Shown: piece after piece, positions 33,794 through 46,431 of the stretch
How the letters are laid out: the number at the start of each line of letters is the position of its first letter
Position numbering within the stretch: the first letter of the stretch is position 1
NCBI GenBank assembly: GCA_013400115.1
Contig: VXBP01001825.1
Coordinates: forward strand, 26,965-90,964
DNA length: 64,000 nucleotides
DNA from: Rhinopomastus cyanomelas
Lineage: Eukaryota; Chordata; Aves; Bucerotiformes; Rhinopomastidae
Direction: 5' to 3'
The notes under the pieces: generated by a model
Told to the model about the DNA's origin: nothing
Seen by the model: the letters and a program-made list of their open reading frames with translations, nothing else
Databases searched by the model: none
Translations under genes and position numbers: made by a program

Positions 33794-33830
33794 GGTGTGG
33801 AGCTTCTGGAAAGAGTTCAGCGTAGGNGCA
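33794..33830 (+). mobile_element. 37-bp internal CR1 scrap with one N
   Basis: GTGTGGAGCTTCTGGAAAGA and GTTCAGCGTAGG match the internal CR1 segment encoding VELLERVQRR (compare 23407-23440). There is no further CR1 on either side, and the base at 33827 is N. A very short internal piece without a 3' end is not what target-primed insertion produces. Confidence 0.7.
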
Positions 33831-34167
33831 AAAAATAAACATAAGAATGGTAATCAAGGTGAGAAAAATCACAGGTGCTTACTACTTCTCAAGTAAAGTC
33901 ATGTGTCCACTTAATACACACATTTCTGTTCATTTTAAAACTGAATCTCTAAACAAATACTTTTACTGCTGTGTTAGAGATTGTCTCTTGTGACCTGCAG
34001 AAGCACCTCTTAAGTTGCAGGATGGTGTAGAGTTCAACCTCCCCAAACTGATTACTTCACTGAATAATTAAAAGAAATTATTGATCTGGAATTATTGAGC
34101 ACCTTTCTGATTGAAAACTTTTCTAAATAAATACATAAATAAACAAACCAGGAAAAAATGGGTAAAA

Positions 34168-34209
34168 TATTATATAATAAAATAATTTTAATTATTTTAT
34201 TATATAATA
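34168..34209. repeat. Perfect AT palindrome, 20-bp arms
   Basis: TATTATATAATAAAATAATT at 34168-34187 and its exact reverse complement AATTATTTTATTATATAATA at 34190-34209 are separated by two bases. A further TAATAAAATAATT-type repeat follows to about 34240. It could extrude as a cruciform. Confidence 0.85.
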
Positions 34210-35327
34210 ATAAAATAATTATATAATAAAATAATTTTAGTATTAGTTCAAGTTTTGAAAGAAGGTTCATTATTTGTTCTTGGTCAGAGTTGAAAAATGT
34301 AATATTTTGCGTATTTCAAGCTTTGAGTTGTATAAGTTGTTTGAATATTGCTTGTGTCAATCTCTGTGTTAATAATCCTTTCTCTGGTTCTTCTTATTCT
34401 ACTTAGATTTTATGAGACACATGTATATTTTGTCTAAAAAGGTTTTTCCTAACTATGATAACAGAGATTTCTCTTTTGAGAAATGTTGTAGACAGTCTAA
34501 TAGCATCAGTGGCCTCCCTGCTAGATTTCCTTCTATGTCATTTGCAATCATTGGAGCACAGTGGCTGCATTACTTGCAGATGGAAACTAAGCACAGATGT
34601 GCCAACACAAGCTGCAGGTTTGTGAGTATCCACTTTTTTATTTTAAACAGAGCAAACAGTTTTCACTGTATCATCCAAACTGAAGTTGAAAAAGTGCTGT
34701 GTGTGTATAAAAGACTGCATTTTGGGAACAGTTAAAATTGCATGTACAACTGTACTTTCAATAGAAAAAGGTAATTTTTGGTGCTGGTCTAGGCCATATT
34801 TGTTTCTTTTAGTATCATATCCAGTACTTTGATTTTCTTGTGAACACATCTGTTATCCACCTGAGTTTTCCCAGTATCAGAAAGAATTAACTCAAGAACA
34901 ACGTACACATTTAAATTCTTGCGGAGCATTCCTACGTCGCAAGGGGACAACAGCAGATTTTGCACATCTTGAAGCACTCTTGGCAATACTGATCAGTGCA
35001 GGTTTTCCATTTTACAAGATCAAAATCTTGAATTGACTGTCTCATTACCAAAATGAAGTGCTTAAAGCTTTTCCACCCTAATATACTTTCTGTTTTGAGA
35101 ATGACCTGTTTACTACTTTTTCCCAGCAACTCTATAACTTAATTGAAAAGGTGGTTTGGTCTTAGGCCATCAGCATTCTGAATTTTATTAGTCCTTCTGT
35201 TTAATTCCTGAGAGATTACATATTAGAACAAATCCTTGTGAAACAAGAAGTTTCCAGGGAAAAATTTTAGACAGAAAATATTAACAACTGATTAAATGCA
35301 CACACACACAGAGTTTAAACAATTTAT

Positions 35328-35590
35328 TAGGGTTGGAAGTAGTCTTCAAAGGCCATTGGGTCCAACCCTCCTGCTCAAGCAGGATAAATGTCACTGAAAA
35401 GCATAACCACCTAAAAGCCTAAATCAAACTACACAGAAACACATCAAGACGAGTCCTAAACATCTCCAGATATGTGAACTCCACAAGCTCCCTGGGCTAC
35501 CTGTTCCAATATTTAATAACCCTTGCTGTAAAGAAGTTTTGATTGATAGTGAAGTGAAACTTCCTGTAATCAATCTTGCATCCATTAGAT
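35328..35590 (-). mobile_element. Old CR1 LINE 3' fragment
   Basis: The plus strand reads TTAGGGTTGGAAGTAGTCTTC, GGGTCCAACCCTCCTGCTC, CAAGCTCCCTGGGCTACCTG, TTCCAATATTTAATAACCC and TTGCTGTAAAGAAGTTTTG. This is the reverse complement of the CR1 end (KKLLYSKGY.. IGTG/PRELVEF region plus 3' untranslated sequence). Without a preserved frame. Confidence 0.85.
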
Positions 35591-38500
35591 GCAAAAAAAA
35601 TAGAAGATAAAACGTGCTAAATGAGGTAGTATTTCATATCATTTTTTTTGGTATAGGTTTCTTTTAGTTTTACATCTTTATGTTTGGAATATTGCATGTT
35701 TCTTACTGATATTTAATGCTGTCTTTTTGCTGCATTAATATTTAAAGAAGCCTAAAGAGTTCTCACTTTTAAAATATTCATGATTGCTGCTCTTTTATGT
35801 GAAACAAATTTCAAAGGAGCATCTCTTAATTAACTTATTAACCAATTCACATAGCATACCCCTGCCTAAGCAATTTTTAATTGTTTTATCCATGAATCTG
35901 AGTCAAAGTGCAAACTTGATAATTGTACTGAATTAACAAAGGTTGGGTAAATTTACATTTAGAAGTGTTTTATCTTTCTTACTGACAATATTGCATGGCT
36001 TGCAAATGCAGGCATATTTTCAGGAAAAAGAATTATGCAAAGGGTTAAAAATTTTTCTGAAACACTTTTGTCTCCAAAAGCTTGTTCTGGTCTCTTTTAA
36101 TAACAAATATTAGTACGTTATTCTTACAGGTTTTAACAGTGAGGGGCCCTGAGGAAATTTATACAGTTCCCCTCTTTGTATACGGGTTAGATCAGGAAGG
36201 GTAAGCTGGAAATTGCAAATGCAAAGAAACAGAGAAGACAATCCGGTATTTGTCTGATACCTATAGGGAGCAGAATTGTGTCCCAGTGCTGGCTGCAAGG
36301 GTAACAGCTTCAGTGGGTAACTCTACTGCTTTTTTGCTGGAAAGACAGTCCCAAGCAATGAGTAGGTAGGTTCAAACATTCATTCAGCTCTTTGACTATA
36401 AAATGAATAACAAGTGCTTTTGATATGTGTACAAGGAACGGATGGATACTCTGAGACTACCAAATCATTTCACATGGCAAGCACATTACAACTGTTGGTC
36501 CCGTAAGTCACTAATGCTCTGTTCCGGATTTACCTTGGCAGCACAGGCATGACAGGCTAATATCCCTTTATTAGCAGTATGCTCAGACAGCACTTCTGTT
36601 ACTCTTGTTTTCATTTTCAGATGTAGCTTGTGAAATTTACTCTGTTTTTCAGATGAGCATCACAAGAGACTGATGCCAGTCTACAGAAGAATTTTCTCCA
36701 GCACTCTAAATTTGAGGCCATGGCATACTCTCCAAGCAATTTTGCTGGCAGCATCAAATATACTTCTGTGTTTGCCACTTAATTAACTGTTGACAGACCA
36801 TCTGGACAGCATAGTCTTCATGCATGTTATTTTCTTCTGTTCACCTTGGAATCTGTAGTAGCAATGCATACTCCCTTATTTGAAAAAATCAAATGTGTAT
36901 GTTCTGCTCCCTCGTGATCAATGTATGAGCAGTATTTTGAAGGCCATATTGTGCCCAAAACCTGTTACATGAACCAGTTTGCATAAGATTACTTAGAACT
37001 GATGCCACCGCCTTTTCCCCCCAGTGTCCTACACAATCATTATTTCTCAGGAAGAAATCTACACTACCATATCATATTGAATTATTTTGTTACTACAGAA
37101 TTTCAAAAGAAGATGGAAGTCCAAATGAAGAGAGAGTAGAAATATTTCAGATTAATTACTTCTCATTACATAAATCCAGATGATTGTGCAAAAATTGCTT
37201 TTTATGTAGTGTGCCATGAAAGCCAACACAACAAATTTTCTTTCATATAGTAACTTTTCCAAAGCAGGGTAAAATACTGTATCCAAATTTTTTAAAACAT
37301 AGGAAAGCACAGTGTTTGTAGCCTGGTTTTTATAATGTCTAACTTCTGTTTTGGGAGTCTCAGTTTTGAAGATATTAGAAAATGAGAAATGAGAGATTCA
37401 ACTCCTGTGGGGAAAAAAAAAAAAAAGATACAACCCCATGATAACCCCATTGAGATTAGTAGGAATTTTGCCAGTGGAACTGAGATTTCACACCATCACT
37501 GTTAAGTCAGATAGTTATTGAGGGAAGAGTTCAAAATACATATCTGAGCTACTTCAGTTACTCCAAAGAAGTACAACTTACAGTTCAGATTAATTCTAGC
37601 CAGACATTATTTTAAAAGTCTTCAGCCAAGCTCAGCTTGCTGCTTTTGTTTATAATTGTTTTTTATTTGCATTAATATAATGCCTGGAAACAGGTTAAGA
37701 CAGATGTAATACTGCGTATCTCAAGCTCTGCAGGCTACAACTAACTCAGGAGGAGAAAAAGAGAATTTAGAATCTTAAAAACAGAAATAACAGTTGAGTT
37801 GTAAAAATGGCATAATTCAGAAACACGTTAGCAATACAGAATGCAGCCTGATCCTTCTGAACCTTTTAGGGGGTACAAATTTGATCTTGGATTCTGCAGT
37901 TGGATCCTTACAAGCAAATTCCATGTACAGGTCTTCTTGGAGTTTTCATTAGCAAAGTGCCACTCTTCAGAACAGAGGTCCTGCCTTTGCAAAGATCAGA
38001 TGGCAGAACCAGCACGGTTTAGTAGGAGCTTTCAGGGACATTCAAGACAGTTCAGATGCTAGAGCTTGTGTAGAAATACACTCATGCACCCCCGTCCCTT
38101 TACACCTAGCATCCCTTCTCCCAACAAAAAAGAAACAACAAAAAACCCCACCAACCCACCACATTTTATTTTATTTAGTCAAGGCTTAGAAGGCATTGGA
38201 ATGCAATAAATAATAGACATGAAGCCAAAGTAATTAGATTTTTTAAAAAGTAACCAAAAAAGCAATTTCATTGAATACTGCTTTCTCTGTACAGTTCCTT
38301 AAGGTTATGAATGTTATAACAAAAAAACCCTGGGACTGGCAAGTAGTTATTCCTTCATGGGAACTATTTGGGCTTAATGCATGCTGGTAGGCAGGCAACA
38401 ATCATTCCAGAAACTTCATTAATGATGCATTTATTCTCCTTATCTTATGCAGCTATATGATATGCTTGAAGACTTTATTCTCTTTTCATTAAAAGATGAA

Positions 38501-38653
38501 GTATCCATGTTTACTGAAGTCATCTGTTTTTCCCACTAGCAACAGAAATTCCTGGGGCGGCTGTGCTCAGAAGTAGCAGGTTAAGGTGACATACATGAAT
38601 TCAGAATCTGGACCTCTGAAAACACTGTGTTTAAAGCAAAATGTGAAGCCTGG
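35591..38653. other. Unique intergenic sequence, no gene seen
   Basis: No recognised transposon. Poly-A at about 37412-37426. The last five bases CCTGG (38649-38653) are the left target duplication of LTR copy 3. Confidence 0.5.
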
Positions 38654-38832
38654 TGTTGCAGTTCGAAAACTACCAGAATTTTCAGATGTACAGATATGTG
38701 CTTTCATGAAGAAAAAAAAAAAGTTATGTTGCTTTAAGAGGACCCCCCCCCCCATAAGTGACCTGTCCTGGAGGAGGTGACACTATAGAATTGTCCCAGG
38801 TACCTGCCCTCCAGGGATGGGCTGAGTGAGAA

Positions 38833-38840
38833 GATAAAAG
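38833..38840 (+). promoter_or_regulatory. TATA-like element of LTR copy 3
   Basis: GATAAAAG about 180 bp into the LTR, at the position homologous to TATAAAAA of copy 1 and GATAAAAG of copy 2. It is the likely core promoter of the family. Confidence 0.5.
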
Positions 38841-39907
38841 GGGTGAGTGATCTTAGCCCTGCCTTTTTTTGCTGAGGGCTCCTAGCTCAGCACAGGGCTG
38901 CTGCCCTGTGCTCACCCCCTCCACACACTTCCAGGGTGGTGGAGGGAGGAAAGATGGGCCTGCTGCAGCTTGCCTGGACCCCAGCCTGGACCCTGGTCCT
39001 GGCCTGGACCCTGGCCCCAGATCCAGCCCAGACACGGGACCCACTCCTCCCTGGGGAGGGATGCAGTGGCTCCATGCAGTCCCAACCCCGGCTTGGCAGT
39101 GGCAGCACTGGCTTCAACCCAGCTCAGTCCGGAGCTGGCACTGTGGACCGGAGAAGCAAGACCTTAGTGCCAATTTACCACTCCCACTATGAAGCAGCCT
39201 TCCAGCAACCCGTTGGGAATTGACAGGCTGCTTCTTTTTCCCTGTGGAGCTGAGACGGGAGGAGAGAGAGGAGTGGGGGGGGTCATGGAACCCTCTTGGC
39301 CATGTTTGCGAAGTGTGGGGGTGCCCCTGCTAAGGTGACCATCCGGTAAGTCTCCATCTTGGGTCCCGCACGTGCCCGCTGCCACCACTGCCACCTTAGA
39401 GAGCACTGATCAACAGGAAGAGAGACTGTCTGACATTTCTGCTGCTGACAAAAACTGGGGATGTCCAAGTATTGGGGACAATTCCTCTGTGCTTAGCTGA
39501 AGAAGGCAGGACTTGAGAATACTTAAACCTTGGGCATGAAAGACAGAGTCTGGGTTCTTTGAAAGCATGTCTCCTGCATCGAGGGATGCAGTTCAGTTGT
39601 TGGGGAATCAGGCCTGCCCGATCAGCATTGAGCTGGAGAAGCTATGCTGAAGAACTGAAGAATTCACCAGTCTGGTGCTGCTGTCTGCAAACAGGGGTGA
39701 CACATGAATAATAGAGAGGGTGGTGGTACTCATCTCTACTCAACTGACATGTTCTTTTCCCAGGTCTCCAATGTAAAAAAAGCCCACAATAGTGATTTCC
39801 CACTGTATTTTTCTCAGAATACGTGATGGCATTTGTGACACAGTTTCTAGTTTGTGTGCCCTAACTTGCTTAACCTTTTCTTCTTTTCTGTATGCAGTTT
39901 TAGAGCT

Positions 39908-39913
39908 AATAAA
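39908..39913 (+). terminator. Polyadenylation signal of LTR copy 3
   Basis: AATAAA about 30 bp before the LTR end. It lies closer to the end than in copy 1 because about 85 bp present there are missing here. The distance from the TATA-like element is about 1.07 kb. Confidence 0.6.
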
Positions 39914-39948
39914 CCCTTTAATTGTGGTCTTGAACCCACCACACCTGG

Positions 39949-41449
39949 CTTTTCTACTCCTGGGTTACTAATTTGTATGTTAATCTTATTTTTGTCTTGT
40001 TTTGGTTTTTAAAAAAGCAGTTTTGACTCCACCTCTAGTGTGCATGTTCCTTGCACATTGCACTTGCTATTGTGTGTCAGTCATCTTTAAACTCTATGAT
40101 AAAATGTTCAGAGTTCTCCTAAAGTAGAACCAATATTAGTTGCTCTCTTTAAAAATTAGAGATGTAACAAGAGATAATAGAGAACTCTGGGGGGATTGTT
40201 TTGTTTAGATTGGAGTTTTCTGACATGGTGGTCTCTACATGTATTTGATATTGACCTTACAGAATTGCTCATTGGTTTTCAGATGTTTTATATTTTAACA
40301 GAAGGTTGACCCAGTTGAAAACAAAGATCTCAACTCAGCAGAAAGTTCTACTTCAATGAACAAATTCATTTTCCATGCATATCATATTAGCTTACTGTAG
40401 ACTTTATAAACTACATTCTTTCAAAAATATAAATGAGCTAGAGGGTATACATTTCAAATTGTGCAAAGATTTAAACCTTTGTAAAAACCATAGATTTAAA
40501 ACTCGCATATAAATAAGAGCATAATTATGTTCTGACGCACAAAATTATCACAATAACAATAGAAGTGAAAAACAATATGCATTTGTGTGACATATTTGCA
40601 CAGCAAATGAGATTAATTTCAGAGTGATGTTGTTAAGAAAGAGTTATTATCATCTTTTTCCATAATTAATCAATGTGCAATACATTTTTGTTTTAAACAG
40701 GGAGATAAGCACAGTGCTAAACTGCAAGGCTTTACATTAGAGGTAAAGACTCGTAGCATAATAGTTTATTTATCAGTATTCGGGTTTTGTTCTATCGTGT
40801 GATTATAACACAGCTGTTCATCAAGCAAAGACATTTATTTTCCTTCTAAGCTGAAATTCCTTTGCCTTTTTTGTTTCTTTTTACCTCATGGCTGTGTTAA
40901 ACTGTGTGTAATGCTGGCTTCACTCAGAACCAAATTCTGTTTTGTATGCACAAAACCAGATATGTTTTTAAAAGAGACTGGAGCTTGTAAGTGTCTACAA
41001 GTCAATCAAGAGAACCCCACAACATGGACAGTCACTGGAATGATATGTTGATGTAGCATTTTGCTCAGTTATTTGTTTATGCCTTTGTCTTATATATATT
41101 AATAATTTCAGTGTCATTTCTCAAGTTTTGTCACTTTTACACTCAGGCTTAACTCCAAGTTTGCCCAAAAAGACAGTAGCACTAGTAGTTTCTATTTCCA
41201 GAAAGCAGTATGTCTGCATGCGTAAGAGGGCACGTGTTAGAACTGAGTCACATAGCTGGAAAACTCATCCATTACTGGCTTCCGTATAAAGAAGTGAAAT
41301 TGCCTTTTCTCTAGAGAGTGGTGGTCCAACAGCAATTGTACTCTTGTTTTCTTCATAATAATGAATAGTTGAATATAGAGCTTTCAGGCCTCCAAAAAAA
41401 GAGAGAACTTTAATTTAAGAAACACGGTAGAAGATATCATTGATCCACC
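39949..41449. other. Unique intergenic sequence, no gene seen
   Basis: No transposon recognised. The 40560-40880 interval, with homeobox-type TAATTAATC and steady complexity, resembles conserved noncoding DNA (see findings). Confidence 0.5.
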
Positions 41450-41984
41450 AGTCTGCCCTGGTGAGACCACATCTGGAGTATTGTGTCCAGTTCTGGGCTC
41501 CTCAGTTCAAGAGGAATGTGGAGCTTCTGGATGGAGTCCAACGTAGGGCAACGAGGATGATGAAGGAGGTGGAACACCTCCCTTATGAGGAGAGGCTGAG
41601 GGAGCTGGGTCTCTTTAGCTTGGAGAAGAGGAGACTGAGGGACGACCTCATTAATGTCTACAAATAATTAGAGGGTGGGTGTCAGGAGGATGGAGCCAGC
41701 CTCTTCTCAATGTCATCTGGTGATAGGACAAGGGGCAATGGTTGTAAGCTGGAACATAGAAGGTTCCACATCAATGTGAGAAGGAACTTCTTCCCAGTGG
41801 GGGTGACAGAGCACTGGAACAGGCTCCACAACCAGGGAGGTTGTGTAGTCTCCTTCACTGAAGACTTTTAAAACCCACCTCGATATGTTCCTGTGTCACT
41901 TGGTTTAGGGGATCCTGCTGTTGCGGGTGGATTGGACTAGATGATCTTTTGAGGTCCTTTCCAATCCCTAATGAATCTATGATT
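41450..41984 (+). mobile_element. CR1 LINE 3' fragment
   Basis: It starts in the segment encoding SALVRPHLEYCVQFWAPQFK and keeps an open frame to the stop at 41666 (ELGLFSLEKRRLRDDLINVY). The frame is broken after that. Further blocks are RTRGNGCKLEHRRFH and TEHWNRL, interrupted by a small insertion near 41825. The 3' end has GATCCTGCTGTTGCGGG and CTAATGAATCTATGATT. Same subfamily as 23081-23877. Confidence 0.92.
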
Positions 41985-44900
41985 AAGTTATGCTTTTTGG
42001 TGGTTTTTTTTTAAGATATTGCATCATATTAAAAACATGCTTGAATTCTGCTCAAATTGATTTATATAATGTTTCTGAGGATTTGTCCGCAGGGTTATAT
42101 TTTTGTGTAGGAAAAAGGTACAATTGCAGGAGTATAAACAATGACTAGACTAAATGTCCTCTTTATTGCACTGTCTATGAATTTTATCCTGTCTATAATT
42201 ATTTCCTTTTGTGTTGTTCTTACAGTGATTTTAGCTAAGTATTACAGCAGTGGAAGTGAGAAACACATAAAGACAACCTGACTTGGAATCCAGATGTATG
42301 GTATGTATTCTGGCAACACTTAGACAGTAGGTAATTGCCAACTTACTTAATGTATCATAAATAAATTGTTTGAAATAGATTTATCCCAGTGTTTTTTCAA
42401 ATGTATTTCTTGTGCTCCAACAGTTAGATGATTGGTGTTTTACTGTTTGTTCCCTCTCGGATTACTTGGTCTAGTCTAGCACTAGAATTTTCTTGTTTGT
42501 CTTTTTGTGGGAAACATAGGAGGGTTTAGATGATAACTGAATAAATTACTTTTTCATTGCAATTGATTGAATACCTCATCATGCAATTTTTTCCCCATCA
42601 TCCCTCTAAACTTAAAAATGCTGCAAATTCCGACATATCCCACTCTGCAACTGCCTATCTTTTGCTGAGATGGTTTAGAGCATTCATTGTCTTTAACCAG
42701 CCAAGCTATATAATACATGATCTCACAGAGACTCCATAAATTAATATTCTGATAAAAGTAGTGCCTATTCTGAGAAGTCCAGTAAGACGTTGAGATCTTC
42801 AGAGAAGTCAGCTAAAGCTTTTAGCTTACAACAGCAGAAAAAGGCAGTGCCCCACCTAAACGTCAGGATAATGAAGCACTTAGCCTGGATGTTGCAAGCC
42901 AAGAATAAACTTGTTCCTGCATTCTGACTTAGTTTAAAGATTGACATATTTATTAGGCAATAAGTTGGTGTAAGGAGGAGCTTTAGTGGCTTAAATCTGG
43001 ATCTTCTGCTGTTCTCCAGGTGGGCTGTTGTAACACCACTTGAGGATTCAGAGACAGAGTGTAGAAGAGAAAAAGAATATATTTTCTCCGTCACATTTGT
43101 TTTACATTAAAATTTACACTTTCACAACAGTCTAAAATCAAATCCCATACTTCTCTCTTTTCTGCTTCCCTTTCTATCAAATGGCTTTCTTTAATTATCC
43201 TTAAGAGTACATCCTGTGAGATATTTCTAGTGTGGATACTTTTCATTCTGGGTTCTCTCTGGTTTTGTGTTGATCCGGGACTATCTAAGGTTTTTCTAAA
43301 AAAAATAGTTGAATTTATTGTTAAATATTATAAGTATTATTAACAGATTATTAATAAAAAAATCATGTTTACTGGCATCTAGATAATTGATAATACTGTA
43401 TAGCAAAGCATCATAAATATTGTATAAGAAGCAAACAATAAAATATTTAAAATAGATTGAATGCTTCAGAAAGCCTCTCATCAAAAGGCTTATTGCTCTA
43501 AAGATGACCAGATCAATAGGAAACTGACATTATTGCTACATAAAACATTTTATTTCCCTGTTTCCCTTGGGACCAAGTCTGGACTACTGGAACTTAGGAG
43601 GAAAACTTTCATTAGCATCAAGGTTACATTCTAAATTTCACTGGGCTTAGAGGATAGAAAATTACTTCCTAGAAGATAATGGTTGTGGTGGATATGTAAA
43701 AGTGAAAAGCCTCACTCATGTCAGATGTATAAATAACAAGAAACTTCCTGTGATATGTCTTTCATTTTATCTGATTATCAGATTTATTTTTTAAAACAGC
43801 CTGCTGAGTGAAATATAAAGTCAAATTATGACTTGACATTAGTTTTTTATTTCAGAGAAAAGAAAAGAATGCAATGGCTTAAATAAACTTTTAGTGGAGA
43901 CTGTTGAGAATCTATCAGGCATTTCCCAGCTTTTAAATACCAGAGAATGTCTGGGTGTTCCCCTCAATTTAAAAACAGTCAAGAGCCAAGGTCATACTGC
44001 CTCCTTCATACACCGCTTCCTCAAAATCAGAAAATAACTGTTTTCTGATATTTCAGATCCCAGAAGTTTTTACTACCATTAATCCAAATTTAGCAAAAAG
44101 TTTATATCACACATAGCAGAAAACAATTTTTACTCAAGCTTTTTCATGTCTTCTCCTTCTAACTTTTCTCCAACTAAGTCCTCAGACACAAGGCATCAGA
44201 TTATTGAGTAGATAATGAGACTGCATATTTAATAATTTTTGTAAAACTATTGAGAAGAAAGTTAAACAAATTCTGTTGATAGCCAGATATTTTAATTACT
44301 TATTAGGGAATATTCAGGCTTACAAGACTTTGCCAGATTTACAGACAATACATGCAGTCTGGCATCTTAGAAGGAGAATAAAATTATTTCACTCTTTAAT
44401 ATCTTTAATCTGAAATATTATTCTGTTGCCCACAGACACAGCAGGAAATAAAAAAAGAGAAAGCAGACTTTAAAAAACAAATATTAAACCTAAGTGTCTG
44501 TAGACGTAGAGAGGATAACAAACAAGCAAAAAATATTAATGACCTTTGGTATAACTTACTAAACCATGACACAGTTGGAAACCAAAGGGAAAACACATAA
44601 GCAAACCTTTCAGTAAATACAGAGTTCTGCTTAACAGAGAAAGGAAAAAAGGAAAGTTTTGAAAACCCATTAAGACTCGCAGTATGAAATGGTACAAAAA
44701 TTTAAGAGACAGCAGAACGCAGTAGTATAATATCAGCAGGTTGTATGTAAAATTAATAGAGATCCCATCAGCTGATAATTCTTTATTTCCTAATGGGAAA
44801 TTATATTCCACAAATGCTATCTGAAATACTTAATGTACATAAATATTTTGTTCTTAAAGCAGAAATCTTACGTCTTAGAATGTCAGAATATATTGTTTCC

Positions 44901-45566
44901 TGAAGCTGCTGTTCTGATTGTGAGATATTTCTTAGCTCTCATAAAAACTTCATGAACTTTATCAGACATTTGACACAACTGGGTAAGTTACTGGACAGTC
45001 TGTTCACATTACAACCATTTCTTAAGTAAATTATACTTTATTTTGGAAAAGATTTGCAGGAAGGGATAAGAAGGTAAGGAATAGAATCAAAAGTTCGTTT
45101 TGAAATGAGGAAGCTTGTGATGCCTTCTTCTAAACTTAATTTTTTACAAATTCTTAAAAATTTTCTGGTGAAATTCCAAATCTTGCAATGTGTGTATTAA
45201 TTTATTTCTAGATAGAACTTCAGGGGAAGATAATACAAGTACAGATATTCTTTTCAGGGGAAAAGAATCCAACATTAATCTGCCTTTGAATTTTCAGTGT
45301 CTCAGTGGATTGATAGTGTAACAGAAGTCTTTAGACTTCAGTTACGTCTTTCAGCTCACCATATGCAGGATCCATCTGTGTCACACGACAGAGACTAACA
45401 CAGGACTAACACAGACATAGTCAAATTACTATAGACATGAGAAGCAATGTTGCCGTATTTATTCTGAGAACTGTGCTACACTTAAACGTGGAGCAGGGTA
45501 TCTGTGCAATACTATCACCTGTGCTCTACAACCTTTGGTGATTTCTTTTAGGACAATACTTACAAA
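41985..45566. other. Unique intergenic sequence, no gene seen
   Basis: Very AT-rich in parts (43290-43470). Open frames at 42557-42739, 42765-43094 and 44405-44811 do not resemble known proteins. No repeat family recognised. Confidence 0.5.
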
Positions 45567-45671
45567 CATAGCATCATTTTGTTTGGAAGAGGCCTTTAAG
45601 ATCATAAAGTCCAACTATTAACCTCAAATTGAAAAGTCAATACTAAATTATGTTCCTTAGCAACACACCAC
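45567..45671 (-). mobile_element. CR1 LINE 3' fragment (first of a chain)
   Basis: The plus strand has TTTGTTTGGAAGAGGCCTTT, AAGATCATAAAGTCCAACTA and TTAACCTC, the reverse complement of a CR1 3' end of the type ending near 46432. Its 5' end touches the 3' end of the next copy within about 10 bp. Confidence 0.75.
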
Positions 45672-45679
45672 TTCTTTTC

Positions 45680-46424
45680 ACAGCATCATAGTGCAGCAGG
45701 GGCTGGAAAGGATGTCTGGAGATCATTTAGCCCAATCCTGCTGCAGAGCAGGTTCTACTCAAGCAGATAATGGAGAAACACATACAGGTGGGGTCTGAAC
45801 ATCTTCAGAGATAGAGGTTTCACAACATGTCTGGGTAGCCTGTTCTATTGCTCTGCCACCCTCAAGGTAAAGAAAACTCTTCCTGTGTTTAGGTGGAACC
45901 TCTTTTTTGATGCCCCTTGTCCTGTTACTGGGTTATACCATGAAAGTCTGGTTCTGTTTTCTGACACCCAGCCTTTACTGTTGACGAGATCTGCTCTTAG
46001 TCTTCTCCAAGCTAAAGAGTCATATGTTACTCAGTTTTTCATTATAAGGGAGATGCTTCAGACCCCTAATCATCTTTGTGTCTCTTGTCTGGATTCTGTC
46101 CAGTAGTTTTTTTGTCACTTTTCAACTGGAGAACCCTGAACCAAACAGTACTCCAGATGCAGCCTCACCAGAGAAGAGCAGAGGAAAAGTAACCTTCTTG
46201 CTGCAATTTTCTTGGTGCAACTTAGGATGCCATTGGCTCTCTTGGCCACAAAGGCACACTGCTATCTCATCATCATCCTGTTTCCACCAGGGATCCCAGC
46301 TTCTTCTTCCCAGAGCTCCTCTCTAACCGGTCAACCCATAACCTGTACTGATACACTCCTCCCTAGGTGTGTCTCACCAGTTGCTCACCCTGACCAGCCT
46401 GAGACTCTCCCTAATTAGCAAAGT
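45680..46424 (-). mobile_element. CR1 LINE fragment (second of a chain)
   Basis: Inverted 3' end: TGCAGCAGGGGCTGGAAAGG, then TTTAGCCCAATCCTGCTGC. It is followed, reading backwards along the element, by decayed C-terminal coding sequence (the reverse complement of blocks like WNRLP, RLRTDLVN, LEKTKE) and the segment encoding KKANGIL (TTGGCCACAAAGG near 46240-46252). No open frame. Confidence 0.88.
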
Positions 46425-46431
46425 GCTGATC

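Larger units (their letters stand above)
32846..35327. other. Unique intergenic sequence with AT palindrome
   Basis: Mostly unique. It includes a 37-bp CR1 scrap with an ambiguous base (33794-33830), a perfect AT palindrome (34168-34209), and a CA run just before the next CR1 (about 35300-35313). The stretch 33290-33600 has the look of conserved noncoding DNA. No gene was supported. Confidence 0.5.
38654..39943 (+). mobile_element. Solo LTR, copy 3 of the long-LTR family
   Basis: Seen: TGTTGCAGTTCG at the start, TTGAACCCACCACA at the end, length 1,290 bp, with identical CCTGG on both sides (38649-38653 and 39944-39948). Sense is the plus strand, with GATAAAAG at 38833-38840 and AATAAA at 39908-39913. 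By eye it aligns with the minus strand of copies 1, 2 and 4. It carries a C run at about 38742-38752 and a small minisatellite of CCTGGACC units (38973, 38985, 39003). No internal retroviral genes adjoin it, so recombination between two LTRs probably removed them. Short open frames inside are not gene-like. Confidence 0.88.

Noticed and set aside
38853..39223. Open frames in LTR copy 3
   Set aside because: Low-complexity translations of the CCTGGACC minisatellite and GC-rich LTR sequence in several frames. Not shared as proteins with the other copies.
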